A stretch of 64,000 bases of DNA, from the NCBI RefSeq assembly GCF_004339805.1, contig NZ_SLUI01000002.1:372001-436000 (forward strand), given 5' to 3'. Below the pieces are notes generated by a model, which was not told the DNA's origin, did no database searches, and worked only from the letters and a program-made list of their open reading frames with translations. The position numbers were made by a program, and so were the translations under genes. Of the stretch, positions 34,234 to 42,955 are shown piece by piece. Origin of the DNA: Anaerospora hongkongensis (lineage in GTDB: Bacteria; Bacillota; Negativicutes; Sporomusales; DSM-15969). How positions within the stretch are numbered: position 1 is the first letter of the stretch; each line of letters starts with the position of its first letter.

Positions 34234-35447
34234 TATTTTTTCGCCTCTTTCTGCATCAGAGCGCGAATTTTTAATGGCAGACCAAAGAGATTGATAAATC
34301 CTTCGGCATCCTTCTGATTATATACTTCATCCCGTCCGAAAGTAACAAAACCTTCATGGAACAAGGAGTATGGCGATTTCGCACCGGCGCTCATAATATT
34401 TCCTTTGTATAATTTAAGCCGTACCGTGCCCGTAACGGTCTGCTGAGTAGCATCAACAAAAGCGTCCAGAGCTTCCTTAAGAGGTGCAAACCACATTCCA
34501 TCATACACTAGCTCGCCATAGCGAACAGCGATCTGTTCTTTGTAATGCATGGTCGCTCTATCCAGAGTCAAATACTCCAATTCGCGGTGTGCATAAAAGA
34601 GAATGGTGCCGCCGGGAGTTTCATAAACACCACGCGATTTCATACCAACCAACCGGTTTTCCACAATATCGGTAATCCCTACGCCGTTTTCAGCGCCCAG
34701 TTCATTCAGTTTAGTTAAAAGTTCAACTGCGCCCAGCTTCTCACCATTAATGGCAACAGGAATACCTTTTTCAAAACCGATTTCTACATACGCAGCAACA
34801 TCAGGAGCTTGCTCCGGTGTTTTTGTTACCATGTATACGTCAGCTTTAGGCTCATTCCAGGGATCTTCGAGGTCTGATCCTTCATGGCTTAAATGCCAGA
34901 TATTGCGGTCCATGCTGTAAGGACGTTTTTTGGTGACAGGCACAGGTACATTGTGTTTTTCTGCATAATCAATGGCATCTTCACGGGAACGGATGTCCCA
35001 TAACCGCCAAGGAGCAATAACCTTAAGATGAGGGGCCAGAGCCTTGACAGTCAGTTCAAAACGAACCTGATCATTGCCTTTACCGGTAGCACCATGGGCA
35101 ATTGCATCAGCGCCTTCTTTTTCAGCAATCTCCACCAGTTTTTTGGCGATTATCGGCCGGGCAAAAGAAGTACCCAGTAAGTATTTTCCTTCATAAACCG
35201 AACCGGCTTTCAACACTGGCCAAATGTAATCTTCCACAAACTCTTTGGTAACATCTTCGATATATACTTTGCTGGCGCCAGACTTAAGAGCTTTCTCACG
35301 AACGGGCTCCACTTCATCCCCTTGTCCGAGATCAGCGCACATAGCAATAACTTCACAATTACTGTAATTCTCTTTCAGCCACGGAATAATAACGGAAGTA
35401 TCCAGTCCGCCCGAATAGGCAAGGACTACTTTTTTTACATCGCTCAT
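34233..35447 (-). CDS. argG: Argininosuccinate synthase
   Basis: A 404-residue ATP pyrophosphatase-type ligase joining citrulline and aspartate. N-terminal PP-loop [50 protein letters not shown] and the C-terminal [15 protein letters not shown] motif are clear. It is 378 bp after the argF end; that gap holds repeats rather than a promoter I can identify. Confidence 0.97.
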   Translation of the reverse strand: MSDVKKVVLAYSGGLDTSVIIPWLKENYSNCEVIAMCADLGQGDEVEPVREKALKSGASKVYIEDVTKEFVEDYIWPVLKAGSVYEGKYLLGTSFARPIIAKKLVEIAEKEGADAIAHGATGKGNDQVRFELTVKALAPHLKVIAPWRLWDIRSREDAIDYAEKHNVPVPVTKKRPYSMDRNIWHLSHEGSDLEDPWNEPKADVYMVTKTPEQAPDVAAYVEIGFEKGIPVAINGEKLGAVELLTKLNELGAENGVGITDIVENRLVGMKSRGVYETPGGTILFYAHRELEYLTLDRATMHYKEQIAVRYGELVYDGMWFAPLKEALDAFVDATQQTVTGTVRLKLYKGNIMSAGAKSPYSLFHEGFVTFGRDEVYNQKDAEGFINLFGLPLKIRALMQKEAKK

Positions 35448-35482
35448 AATCTAAACCCTCCAATAATGAATACGTCTTAACT

Positions 35483-35700
35483 CTATAGAAGTTCTGTAAT
35501 TATCCACAGAAATGAAAAGCATGAGATTGCCACGTCGCTGCGCTCCTCGCAATGACAGGTGGTCTGTTCCTTTGTGCACCCTGAAAGGGAGCCCTGCACC
35601 GCCAGCCGCCGCCAAAAAGGGGACAGTCCCCTTTTCGTAGTTGTGCCCCCCGCAGGGGAGCTAACCTCACCAACTGCCACAGACCCGTTCCCCATCCCTC
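35483..35700. repeat. Composite intergenic repeats between argF and argG
   Basis: Contains one TGAGATTGCC..GCAATGACAGG element (35522-35559) and two GTGC-CCC..GGGGAGC hairpin motifs (near 35570 and 35642), the second followed by the CCCGTTCCCC spacer, then the large palindromic element. No coding capacity or promoter is seen. Confidence 0.8.
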
Positions 35701-35713
35701 ACTGCCTCTCAGC

Positions 35714-35840
35714 CTAGGCCGTCGAGAAGGCTCCAGCTGCTAGGCGGAGGGGGAGGTGCAACCGGAGGCGTACATGGGCGTACGGTGAGGATTGCGCCTC
35801 CCCCGACAACAACGCAGATGGTGCCTTATCGGCGGCCGCC
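35714..35840. repeat. Large palindromic repeat element, copy 2 (overlaps the argF stop)
   Basis: Same outer arms as copies 1 and 3, with inner stem GGGGGAGGTGCAA/TTGCGCCTCCCCC and central CGTAC repeats. Its right end TTATCGGCGGCCG contains the argF stop codon and encodes the last residues Gly-Arg-Arg of ArgF, so the element is partly coding. One stem base differs from copy 3 (T for C), leaving a G-T pair in RNA. Confidence 0.85.
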
Positions 35841-36764
35841 CATCAATAAAGCCATGATGGCTTTTTGGACGTGCAGTCGATTCTCCGCCTCATCGAAAAC
35901 TACCGACTGCGGCCCTTCAATCACGTCATTGGTAATTTCCTCGCCCCGGTGGGCAGGCAGACAGTGCAGCACAATCGCGCCTTTATTAGCTATAGCTAAA
36001 GTCTGGCTGTTGATCTGGAAGTCGGCAAAGACACGCCGTCTAGCCATCTGCTCCGCTTCCTGCCCCATACTGGCCCATACGTCCGTATACAGTACGTCAG
36101 CGCCTTCAGCTGCCGCCAGCGGCTGATTGGTTATGGTAATGCGACTGCCGGACTGGCCAGCGTCGGCCTGAGCCTGAGCAACCATGCGTTTATCAGGTTC
36201 GTATCCGGCCGGCGTAGCAACAGTAATATCCATACCAACCTTGGCACAGATATGCAGCAAGGCATTCGCCATATTATTGCCGTCACCGATATACGCCATT
36301 TTTAATCCTTTTAAATTGCCTTTATGTTCAACCACTGTAAATATATCAGCCAGTGCCTGGCATGGATGCAGTAAGTCTGTTAAACCGTTAATGATGGGAA
36401 TACTGGCGTAATGCGCCAGTTCTTCTACTTCGGCATGTGAAAAGGTACGGATCATAACGCCGTCTACGTAACGTGACAGTACACGGGCAGTGTCGCGAAC
36501 CGGCTCACCACGGCCAATTTGCAGATCATTAGCACTTAAGAAAAGAGCCATCCCGCCTAATTGCCACATGCCTACTTCAAAAGAAACACGTGTACGGGTA
36601 GACGACTTTTGAAAAATCATGCCAAGAGTTTTTCCCTTGAGTACATGATGCTCTATTCCTTGCTGCTGTTTTTGTTTTAATTCCCGCGAAAGCTCTAGAA
36701 TTTCATAGACCTCGCTTGTCGAAAGGTCATGAATAGATAGTAAATCTTTACATGTTAGGCTCAT
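35826..36764 (-). CDS. argF: Ornithine carbamoyltransferase
   Basis: A 312-residue enzyme making citrulline from ornithine and carbamoyl phosphate. Carbamoyl-phosphate loop FQKSSTRTRVSFEVGM, IRTFSHAEVEELA, LLHPCQALADI, MAYIGDGNNMANAL and the ornithine loop HCLPAHRGEEI are present. The frame reaches 36815, but the ATG at 36764 follows AAGGGGGAT and gives the family N-terminus; the longer form would run into the promoter. Its last codons (G-R-R) and stop lie inside a palindromic repeat. Confidence 0.96.
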   Translation of the reverse strand: MSLTCKDLLSIHDLSTSEVYEILELSRELKQKQQQGIEHHVLKGKTLGMIFQKSSTRTRVSFEVGMWQLGGMALFLSANDLQIGRGEPVRDTARVLSRYVDGVMIRTFSHAEVEELAHYASIPIINGLTDLLHPCQALADIFTVVEHKGNLKGLKMAYIGDGNNMANALLHICAKVGMDITVATPAGYEPDKRMVAQAQADAGQSGSRITITNQPLAAAEGADVLYTDVWASMGQEAEQMARRRVFADFQINSQTLAIANKGAIVLHCLPAHRGEEITNDVIEGPQSVVFDEAENRLHVQKAIMALLMGGRR

Positions 36765-36786
36765 ACCGATCCCCCTTTGTACTTTT

Positions 36787-36816
36787 AGTATAAAGGGTTT
36801 TGCATAAAATTTCAAT
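36787..36816 (-). promoter_or_regulatory. ArgR-controlled internal promoter ahead of argF
   Basis: Minus-strand -35 TTGAAA (36810-36815), 17-bp spacer, -10 TATACT (36787-36792). An ARG-box match ATTGAAATTTTATGCAAA (36799-36816) overlaps the -35, so ArgR with arginine should repress argFGH-ilvE independently of argCJBD. Confidence 0.7.
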
Positions 36817-36833
36817 GATTATTTATATTTATA

Positions 36834-38027
36834 CTAATTAAATTCGGCTAACACCTTTTCCAGGCTAATCATCAGTTCATCAATGTGCTTTTTATTAATC
36901 GTTAACGGCGGTACAAAGCGCAGAACATCACCGGCTGTACAATTAATAATAACCCCGTCTTCCAGGCAGCGATTGACGATTTCCCGCCCCGGCCTGCTCA
37001 GTTGGGCACCGATCATCAGGCCCTTACCACGGACATTGAGAATAAGTTGAGAATATTTATTCTGCAGCTTGCATAATTCACTCATCAAATAATTACCCAT
37101 GTTAGCAGCATTAGTTCCTAGATCTTCTTCAGCGATCACTGCCAATACAGCATTGCCAGCCGCGCAAGCCAGCGGATTTCCGCCAAAGGTACTGCCATGG
37201 TCACCGGCATGAAAAGCACCGGCTACTTTAGCAGAAGTAAGAAAGGCACCAATGGGTACACCGCCGCCAAGTCCCTTGGCCACTGTTACAATATCCGGGC
37301 GTACGCCAAAGGTTTGATAAGCAAATAATTGACCTGTACGTCCCATGCCGGTCTGAATTTCATCAAAAATAAGCAGTGCGCCATATTCATCGCAAAGATC
37401 GCGTACAGCCTGCAGATAACCGTCATCAGGAATGTTCACGCCGCCTTCACCTTGAATAGGCTCCAGCATAACGGCGCAGGTTTTTTCGGAAACCATGCTT
37501 TTCAGAGCAGCCAAGTCATTGAAAGGCACACAGCGAAAGCCGCCCGGCAAAGGTTCATAACCCTGTTGATACTTTGGCTGCCCGGTAGCGGTCATCGTCG
37601 CGTAGGTCCGCCCATGAAATGAATTCTCAGCCGTAATAATTTCCACCCGGTCTGCCTGTAAGGTTTTACCGTATTTACGGGCGAGCTTGATAGCGCCTTC
37701 ATTAGCTTCTGCTCCGCTGTTGGCAAAGAAGACTTTATCCATACCGGCCAATTCCGTCAGCGTTGCCGCCAGTTTTACCTGCTCCTCCGTATAATACAAA
37801 TTAGAGCAATGAATCATTTTACCGGCTTGCTCGGCAACAGCCGCTACCAGTTTAGGGTGAGCATGGCCAAGCACATTAACGGCAATGCCACCTAAGAAGT
37901 CGAGGTATTTTTTCCCTTCCGTATCATAGACATAGGGTCCTTCCCCATGGGAAAGCACAATGGGATAGCGGGCAAATACCGGAACATAATGCTGTTCATC
38001 AAGCCCCATAATTTGTTGTTTATTCAC
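36834..38027 (-). CDS. argD: Acetylornithine aminotransferase
   Basis: A 397-residue class III PLP aminotransferase. Motifs: YDTEGKKYLDFLGGIAVNVLGHAHP, FANSGAEANEGAIKLARKYG, the PLP-Asp region LLIFDEIQTGMGRTG, and the PLP lysine in VTVAKGLGGGVPIGAFL. GTG start 1 bp after the argB stop behind GGGAGGGG. It may also serve in lysine synthesis as succinyl-diaminopimelate aminotransferase, as in other bacteria. Confidence 0.96.
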   Translation of the reverse strand: MNKQQIMGLDEQHYVPVFARYPIVLSHGEGPYVYDTEGKKYLDFLGGIAVNVLGHAHPKLVAAVAEQAGKMIHCSNLYYTEEQVKLAATLTELAGMDKVFFANSGAEANEGAIKLARKYGKTLQADRVEIITAENSFHGRTYATMTATGQPKYQQGYEPLPGGFRCVPFNDLAALKSMVSEKTCAVMLEPIQGEGGVNIPDDGYLQAVRDLCDEYGALLIFDEIQTGMGRTGQLFAYQTFGVRPDIVTVAKGLGGGVPIGAFLTSAKVAGAFHAGDHGSTFGGNPLACAAGNAVLAVIAEEDLGTNAANMGNYLMSELCKLQNKYSQLILNVRGKGLMIGAQLSRPGREIVNRCLEDGVIINCTAGDVLRFVPPLTINKKHIDELMISLEKVLAEFN

Positions 38028-38028
38028 G

Positions 38029-38928
38029 TTAACCCCTCCCGCTTTCTTTCACAACTTCCGTACCAATACCGGTTGCCGTGAACACTTCCAGCATGAGTGA
38101 GTGAGCCTGGCGACCGTCAATAATATGTGTTTTTTCTACCCCTCCGGCCAGTGCCCGGATGCAGGCTTCCACTTTCGGAATCATGCCGCCGTCAATACTG
38201 CCTTTTTTCACCATTTCCTGGGCTTCCGAATAGGGAAGAGTGGAAACAAATGTACTCTTATCATGATAATCCCGGTAAATGCCCTCTACGTCGGTAAGCA
38301 GGACAAGCTTGGCGGCACCGACGGCGGCGGCAATTTCACCGGCGACATAATCAGCATTAATATTATAAGTTTCCCCTTTTAAGCCGACCCCGGTAGGAGC
38401 AATAACGGGGATATAATTATGACTGAGCAGAATGCGGATAATATCGGCATTTATTTTGGTTACATCACCAACAAAGCCGATATCTACTTCTTTGGGCAGT
38501 CCGTTTTCATAAATGGTAGCCATTGTCTGTTTAGCCACAATGAGGTCTGAATCCTTGCCATTTAAGCCTACAGCCCGGCCGCCATACTGATTAATGAGAC
38601 TGACAATTTCCGTATTAATTTTACCGGCAAGTACCATTTCGGCAATAGTAGCTGTTTCAGCATCTGTAACACGCAGCCCCGCAACAAAGTGACTTTGCTT
38701 GCCCACCTGCTTGAGCATACCGGTAATTTCAGGCCCGCCGCCATGGACGACGATCGGATTAATCCCAATGCACTTCATTAGCACAATATCTTGAATAACA
38801 TTTTTCTTCAATTCATCATTAAGCATTGCATTGCCGCCGTATTTAATAACAAACGTCTTACCGGCAAACTTCTGCATGTACGGCAATGCTTCTGCTAATA
38901 CCGCTGTTTTCTGGTCAATACTGATCAT
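38029..38928 (-). CDS. argB: Acetylglutamate kinase
   Basis: A 299-residue amino-acid kinase that phosphorylates N-acetylglutamate. Phosphate loop FVIKYGGNAML, HGGGPEITGML, LVLTDVEGIYRD and the C-terminal GMIPKVEACIRALAGGVEKTHIIDG are present. The N-terminal helix (KTAVLAEALPYMQKFAG) is typical of the hexameric, arginine-inhibited form, so feedback inhibition is likely. Start behind GGAGAGGATT. Confidence 0.96.
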   Translation of the reverse strand: MISIDQKTAVLAEALPYMQKFAGKTFVIKYGGNAMLNDELKKNVIQDIVLMKCIGINPIVVHGGGPEITGMLKQVGKQSHFVAGLRVTDAETATIAEMVLAGKINTEIVSLINQYGGRAVGLNGKDSDLIVAKQTMATIYENGLPKEVDIGFVGDVTKINADIIRILLSHNYIPVIAPTGVGLKGETYNINADYVAGEIAAAVGAAKLVLLTDVEGIYRDYHDKSTFVSTLPYSEAQEMVKKGSIDGGMIPKVEACIRALAGGVEKTHIIDGRQAHSLMLEVFTATGIGTEVVKESGRG

Positions 38929-39039
38929 ATCAATCCTCTCCTTACCCTTTACTACCTGAATAACACTTCTTTACATATACGAATTCCCCTGCTTGCTCAA
39001 AGAGCCAACAGGAGATTGTCTCGTCACAATATGAATAGA
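38929..39039. other. Spacer upstream of argB
   Basis: About 110 bp with no recognisable promoter, operator or gene; it leads into the tandem repeat array that separates argB from argJ. Confidence 0.4.
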
Positions 39040-39507
39040 TGAGATTGCCACGTCGCTGCGCTCCTCGCAATGACAGGGAAGCTGATCGCCCACCGCCTTA
39101 CTCAGCCGTGCACCCCCGCAGGGGAGCTTTATCACGACCGATCACCACCAAGCCCGTTCTCTTGGCCTCCCCACTGAGAAGACGCCAGGAGGCTAAAGTG
39201 AGATTACCACGTCGCTGCGCTCCTCGCAATGACAGGGAAGCTGATCGCCCACCGCCTTACTCAGCCGTGCACCCCGCAGGGGAGCTTTATCACAACAAAC
39301 TGCCGTTAAGCCCGTTCTTGGCCTCCCCACTGAGAAGACCACAGACGCCAGGAGGCTAAAGATGAGATTGCCACGTCGCTGCGCTTCCTCGCAATGACAG
39401 GGAAGCTGATCGTCCATCGTCCTTACTCAGCCGTGCACCCCCGCAGGGGAGCTTTATCACACCAACTGCCGCTAGGCTCGTTCCCCGTCTTCCCCTGCCG
39501 CCAAACT
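39040..39507. repeat. Three tandem composite repeats of about 160 bp between argJ and argB
   Basis: Units begin at 39040, 39199 and 39363. Each has a TGAGATT(G/A)CC..GCAATGACAGG element, then GGAAGCTGATCG(C/T)CCA and CTTACTCAGCC, the GTGCACCCC..GGGGAGCTTTATCAC hairpin motif and a variable CTGCCG..GTTC stretch. Units 1 and 2 are nearly identical, suggesting recent duplication. Short open frames here are repeat read-through and not called. Confidence 0.88.
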
Positions 39508-39632
39508 CAGGCCGTCGAGAAGGCTCCAGCTGCTAGGCGGAGGGGGAGGCGCAACCGGAGGCGTACATGTCGTACGGTGAGGATTGCGCCTCCCCCGACA
39601 ACAACGCAGATGGGGCCTTATCGGCGGCCGCC
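39508..39632. repeat. Large palindromic repeat element, copy 3 (after argJ)
   Basis: Outer arms as in copies 1 and 2, inner stem GGGGGAGGCGCAA/TTGCGCCTCCCCC, central CGTACATGTCGTACG. It ends 3 bp before the argJ stop. As RNA it would fold into a long two-stage hairpin directly after the argJ coding region. Confidence 0.87.
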
Positions 39633-39635
39633 TCT

Positions 39636-40844
39636 TTAAGTGTGGTATTCGCCGTTTATTTTTACATATTCATACGAAAAATCGCACGTCCATACTGTTG
39701 CCTCTTCTTGGCCCAGCCCCAAATCAACGACTACCGTAATATCTTTTTCGCTCATCACTTTTCTCAGCAGAGCTTCGTCGTATCGTGCTCCAAGCCCGGC
39801 TTCAACAATGGTGACTCCGCCGATGGCCAGCGACGTACGGGCAGGCTGAACATTCGATCCCGAATAGCCTACGGCACATAAAATTCGTCCCCAGTTAGGA
39901 TCTTGACCGAAAAAAGCGGTTTTAACCAAGGGAGATTTTGCAATGCTCATTGCTGCCTTTTTCCCCTGCTCGAAGCTTAAAGCTCCCTTAACGGTGATTT
40001 CGAGAAATTTTGTTGCCCCTTCACCATCACGCACGACTTGCTGCGCAAGATAGCGGCAAACGGACTGCAGCGCTTCAGCAAACAGCAGATAATCAGGATC
40101 AGCAGCATCGTCTATCAGTGCATTGCCTGCCTGGCCATTAGCCAGTACACATACTGTATCATTCGTACTGGTATCACCATCAACAGTAATCATATTAAAA
40201 GTCAGACTGACAGCTTTATCCAATGCCTGCTTTAACAGCGGACTGCTAATATTGGCATCGGTTGTCATATATCCCAGCATGGTTGCCATATTAGGATGAA
40301 TCATTCCCGCTCCTTTGGCAATGCCGGCAATCCGCACAGGCATCCCTCCGAGCTTGAATTCATAGGCAATTGTTTTGGCAAATGTGTCGGTTGTCATTAT
40401 GGCCTGCATCGCGTTGTCATAGCCTTCTACCGACAACTTGCTTACTGCCTGCTGAATACCTGCGGAAACCTTCGCCATCGGCAAGGTAACGCCAATAATG
40501 CCTGTAGAGGAAACTAGTATGGTCTGAGGTGAGATACTCAGCAGTTCTGCGGTTTGCTTTACCATTTCCTGAGCATCGGCCATCCCCTGCTCACCGGTGC
40601 AGGCATTGGCGCAGCCGGAATTGACAACAATAGCCGATAGCACACCGCCTTTAATATGTTCCCGGGAAAGAATAACCGGGGCCGCAGCCATATCATTGGT
40701 CGTAAAAACAGCTGCCGCCGCCGCGGGAACAACACTGTAAATAACAGCAACATCTTCTTTGCCGCTTTGTTTTATACCGGCTTTAACACCTGCGGCTAAA
40801 AAGCCCTTGGGTGAGGTTATGCCGCCTGTGATTGGTTTCAACAT
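39636..40844 (-). CDS. argJ: Bifunctional ornithine acetyltransferase/N-acetylglutamate synthase
   Basis: A 402-residue self-cleaving enzyme that recycles the acetyl group from acetylornithine to glutamate. The cleavage site and nucleophilic Thr are in HPNMATMLGYMTTDANIS near residue 180. SGCANACTGEQGMADA, MITVDGDTSTNDT and QDPNWGRILCAVGYSG are further family motifs. AAGGAG ribosome site. With argC, argB and argD it forms the cyclic arginine pathway; no separate argA is needed. Confidence 0.96.
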   Translation of the reverse strand: MLKPITGGITSPKGFLAAGVKAGIKQSGKEDVAVIYSVVPAAAAAVFTTNDMAAAPVILSREHIKGGVLSAIVVNSGCANACTGEQGMADAQEMVKQTAELLSISPQTILVSSTGIIGVTLPMAKVSAGIQQAVSKLSVEGYDNAMQAIMTTDTFAKTIAYEFKLGGMPVRIAGIAKGAGMIHPNMATMLGYMTTDANISSPLLKQALDKAVSLTFNMITVDGDTSTNDTVCVLANGQAGNALIDDAADPDYLLFAEALQSVCRYLAQQVVRDGEGATKFLEITVKGALSFEQGKKAAMSIAKSPLVKTAFFGQDPNWGRILCAVGYSGSNVQPARTSLAIGGVTIVEAGLGARYDEALLRKVMSEKDITVVVDLGLGQEEATVWTCDFSYEYVKINGEYHT

Positions 40845-40862
40845 TATACTTACACTCCTTAT

Positions 40863-41897
40863 TTAAGGATATAAAGGTGGCTGAGTAAGTCCCAGTTGTT
40901 CTTCAAGGCCAAACATAACATTCATGTTCTGTACAGCCTGACCGGCAGCCCCTTTTACCAGATTGTCAATGGCCGATACAACAATTACCCGGTTAGTACG
41001 GGAGTCAATGTGCCAGCCGATATCACAAAAGTTTGAGCCCCGGGTATTTTTTGTAGCCGGATAGCCCCCTCTGCCGAGCAAGCGGATAAAATATTCTTCC
41101 TGGTAGAGACTGCTAAAAGCGTCGTCTACCTGCGCAGCAGTTACCCCGCTCTTTAGCGTACCATAGCAAGTACTCAAAATTCCTCTCGCAATCGGAATCA
41201 GATGCGGCGTAAAGTTAATCAGGATTTCCTTGCCGGCGATTTCTCCCAGCGCCTGTTCTATTTCTGGCGTATGCCGGTGGCCGGCAATGTTATACGCCTT
41301 TACGCTTTCAAATACTTCCGTAAAGTGGCTGTTTAAACCAAGGCTGCGGCCAGCCCCCGATACACCGGATTTTGCATCAATCATAATAGAGTTTTCCTCA
41401 ACAAGCTGCAGCTTGATTAGCGGCGCCATTGCCAGGATGCTGGCAGTTGTATAGCAGCCCGGATTGCCGACAATCGTTGCACTCTGTACTTCTTTGCGGT
41501 ATAGCTCGGTTAACCCGTATACCGCTTTAGCCTCTTTGTGCGTATGCGGCAGCTTATACCACTTTTCATATACGCTGGTATCGCGAAAGCGGTAATCGGC
41601 CCCTAAATCAATTACCTTCGCCCCTTTGGCGACGATTTTCTTGCCGGCCTCCATCGCATGCCCATGCGGCAGGGCAATAAAAACTACATCACTGGCTGCG
41701 GCAACTTCATCAAGCTGCTGCATATTTACCAGCTTATTATCATAAAACTTTTGCAGATGAGGGTATATTTCAGATATGGCTGCACCAGTCTGGCTTTCTG
41801 ATGTGATAGCGACGATTTCAGCCTGGGGATGACTGGATAATAATCGCAGCAGCTCCTCTCCGGTATAACCGGTTGCGCCGATAATACTGACTTTCAT
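40863..41897 (-). CDS. argC: N-acetyl-gamma-glutamyl-phosphate reductase
   Basis: A 344-residue NADPH-dependent reductase. N-terminal nucleotide motif VSIIGATGYTGEELLRLL; catalytic Cys in IVGNPGCYTTASILA near residue 148; SGVSGAGRSLGL and HRHTPEIEQ follow. First gene of argCJBD, behind a strong ArgR-box promoter. Ribosome site AGGAGGC. Confidence 0.97.
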   Translation of the reverse strand: MKVSIIGATGYTGEELLRLLSSHPQAEIVAITSESQTGAAISEIYPHLQKFYDNKLVNMQQLDEVAAASDVVFIALPHGHAMEAGKKIVAKGAKVIDLGADYRFRDTSVYEKWYKLPHTHKEAKAVYGLTELYRKEVQSATIVGNPGCYTTASILAMAPLIKLQLVEENSIMIDAKSGVSGAGRSLGLNSHFTEVFESVKAYNIAGHRHTPEIEQALGEIAGKEILINFTPHLIPIARGILSTCYGTLKSGVTAAQVDDAFSSLYQEEYFIRLLGRGGYPATKNTRGSNFCDIGWHIDSRTNRVIVVSAIDNLVKGAAGQAVQNMNVMFGLEEQLGLTQPPLYP

Positions 41898-41929
41898 ATG
41901 TGGTGCCTCCTATATGTTAAATTTACTTT

Positions 41930-41966
41930 TATGATTAATTATACAAATCTATGGATAATAATGCAA
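41930..41966 (-). promoter_or_regulatory. ArgR-controlled promoter of argCJBD
   Basis: Minus-strand -35 TTGCAT (41961-41966), 17-bp spacer, -10 TATAAT (41938-41943). The ARG box TTTGTATAATTAATCATA (41930-41947) covers the -10 and matches the 18-bp ARG consensus at all but one position. The -35 directly abuts the stop of the upstream radical SAM gene. Confidence 0.82.
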
Positions 41967-42950
41967 TTAAAAAATTATGATACCCGTCGATTTTCCGCAG
42001 CCGGGGCATGTCCCGCTGTCAGTTAAATAGTTGATAACAGAATAAGTGCGGTCAATCAGTAAAGTAGAGCATACCGGACAATATGTATTGGCAAACCTGC
42101 CGCCTGCATTACCTAAATATACATAGTCCAAGTACTCACCGGCAATTTGGTATGCATGTTCCAATGTTGCAAGCGGTGTTGGCGGCATAGCCAGGCGGTA
42201 ATTAGGAAAATACCGGGAAACATGCAGGGGAATAGTAGAATCAACCCCATTCAGCCATTTCGCCAGTGCTTTGATTTCATCTTTTGAATCGTTAAGCCCC
42301 GGCACCAGTAACGTGGTAATTTCAACATGACAATAGAGCGAGGCCAATTCGACAGTATGCTTTACATTATTCAGCCGTCCGGCACAGACTTGCTGATAAT
42401 ACTCATCAGAAAAGGCCTTAACATCAATATTCATTGCATCAAGATAGGGCAGAAGCTTTCGAAGAGGCTGCTTGTTAATAAAGCCGTTGGTAACGAGTAC
42501 ATTTTTCAGGCCCTTTTCGTGCGCTAACCTGGCTGTATCCAAAACATATTCATACCACACGCCAGGCTCGGAATAGGTAAAGGCGAGACCGATATTACCG
42601 GAACCAGCCTCTTGCGCCATACCGACAGCCGCTTGGGGAGATAACGTCTTTGTCTCAGGCTGTTCCTGCGCGATTCGCCAATTCTGGCAGAACTGGCAGG
42701 AAAAATTGCAGCCCCAGGTGCCCAGCGATAAAATCTGCCTGCCTGGATAAAAATGATAAAGCGGTTTCTTTTCAATCGGGTCCAGTGCACAGGCAGAACA
42801 GGCTGCATAGTTTAAGACATAAAGCTTGCCGCCGCTGTTTTGCCGCGTCCTGCAAAAGCCGCTCTCTCCTTCAGCAATGCTGCAGGTTTTGGGACAAAGC
42901 AGGCAGGTGACTCCTTGTCCGGTATTTTTATAATAATGCGCTTCATGCAT
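41967..42950 (-). CDS. amrS: AmmeMemoRadiSam system radical SAM enzyme
   Basis: A 327-residue radical SAM protein. An N-terminal cysteine-rich part (CLLCPKTCSIAEGESGFCRTR) precedes the 4Fe-4S motif CNFSCQFC near residue 80, then ITTLLVPGLNDS and a C-terminal zinc-type CPVC..CPGC pair. This is the fixed radical SAM partner of AMMECR1 and MEMO proteins. It lies 5 bp after the AMMECR1 gene. The reaction of this system is not established to my knowledge. Confidence 0.9.
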   Translation of the reverse strand: MHEAHYYKNTGQGVTCLLCPKTCSIAEGESGFCRTRQNSGGKLYVLNYAACSACALDPIEKKPLYHFYPGRQILSLGTWGCNFSCQFCQNWRIAQEQPETKTLSPQAAVGMAQEAGSGNIGLAFTYSEPGVWYEYVLDTARLAHEKGLKNVLVTNGFINKQPLRKLLPYLDAMNIDVKAFSDEYYQQVCAGRLNNVKHTVELASLYCHVEITTLLVPGLNDSKDEIKALAKWLNGVDSTIPLHVSRYFPNYRLAMPPTPLATLEHAYQIAGEYLDYVYLGNAGGRFANTYCPVCSTLLIDRTYSVINYLTDSGTCPGCGKSTGIIIF

Positions 42951-42955
42951 AGCTG

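Noticed and set aside
29555-39401. The TGAGATTGCC..GCAATGACA elements as insertion-sequence ends
   Set aside because: They occur singly without target duplications or a transposase; they fit dispersed REP-like repeats better. No insertion sequence is present in the window.
39039-39639. Open frames of 74-106 codons in the argB-argJ gap
   Set aside because: They translate the tandem repeats in several frames, share the same repeated peptide and lack ribosome sites.
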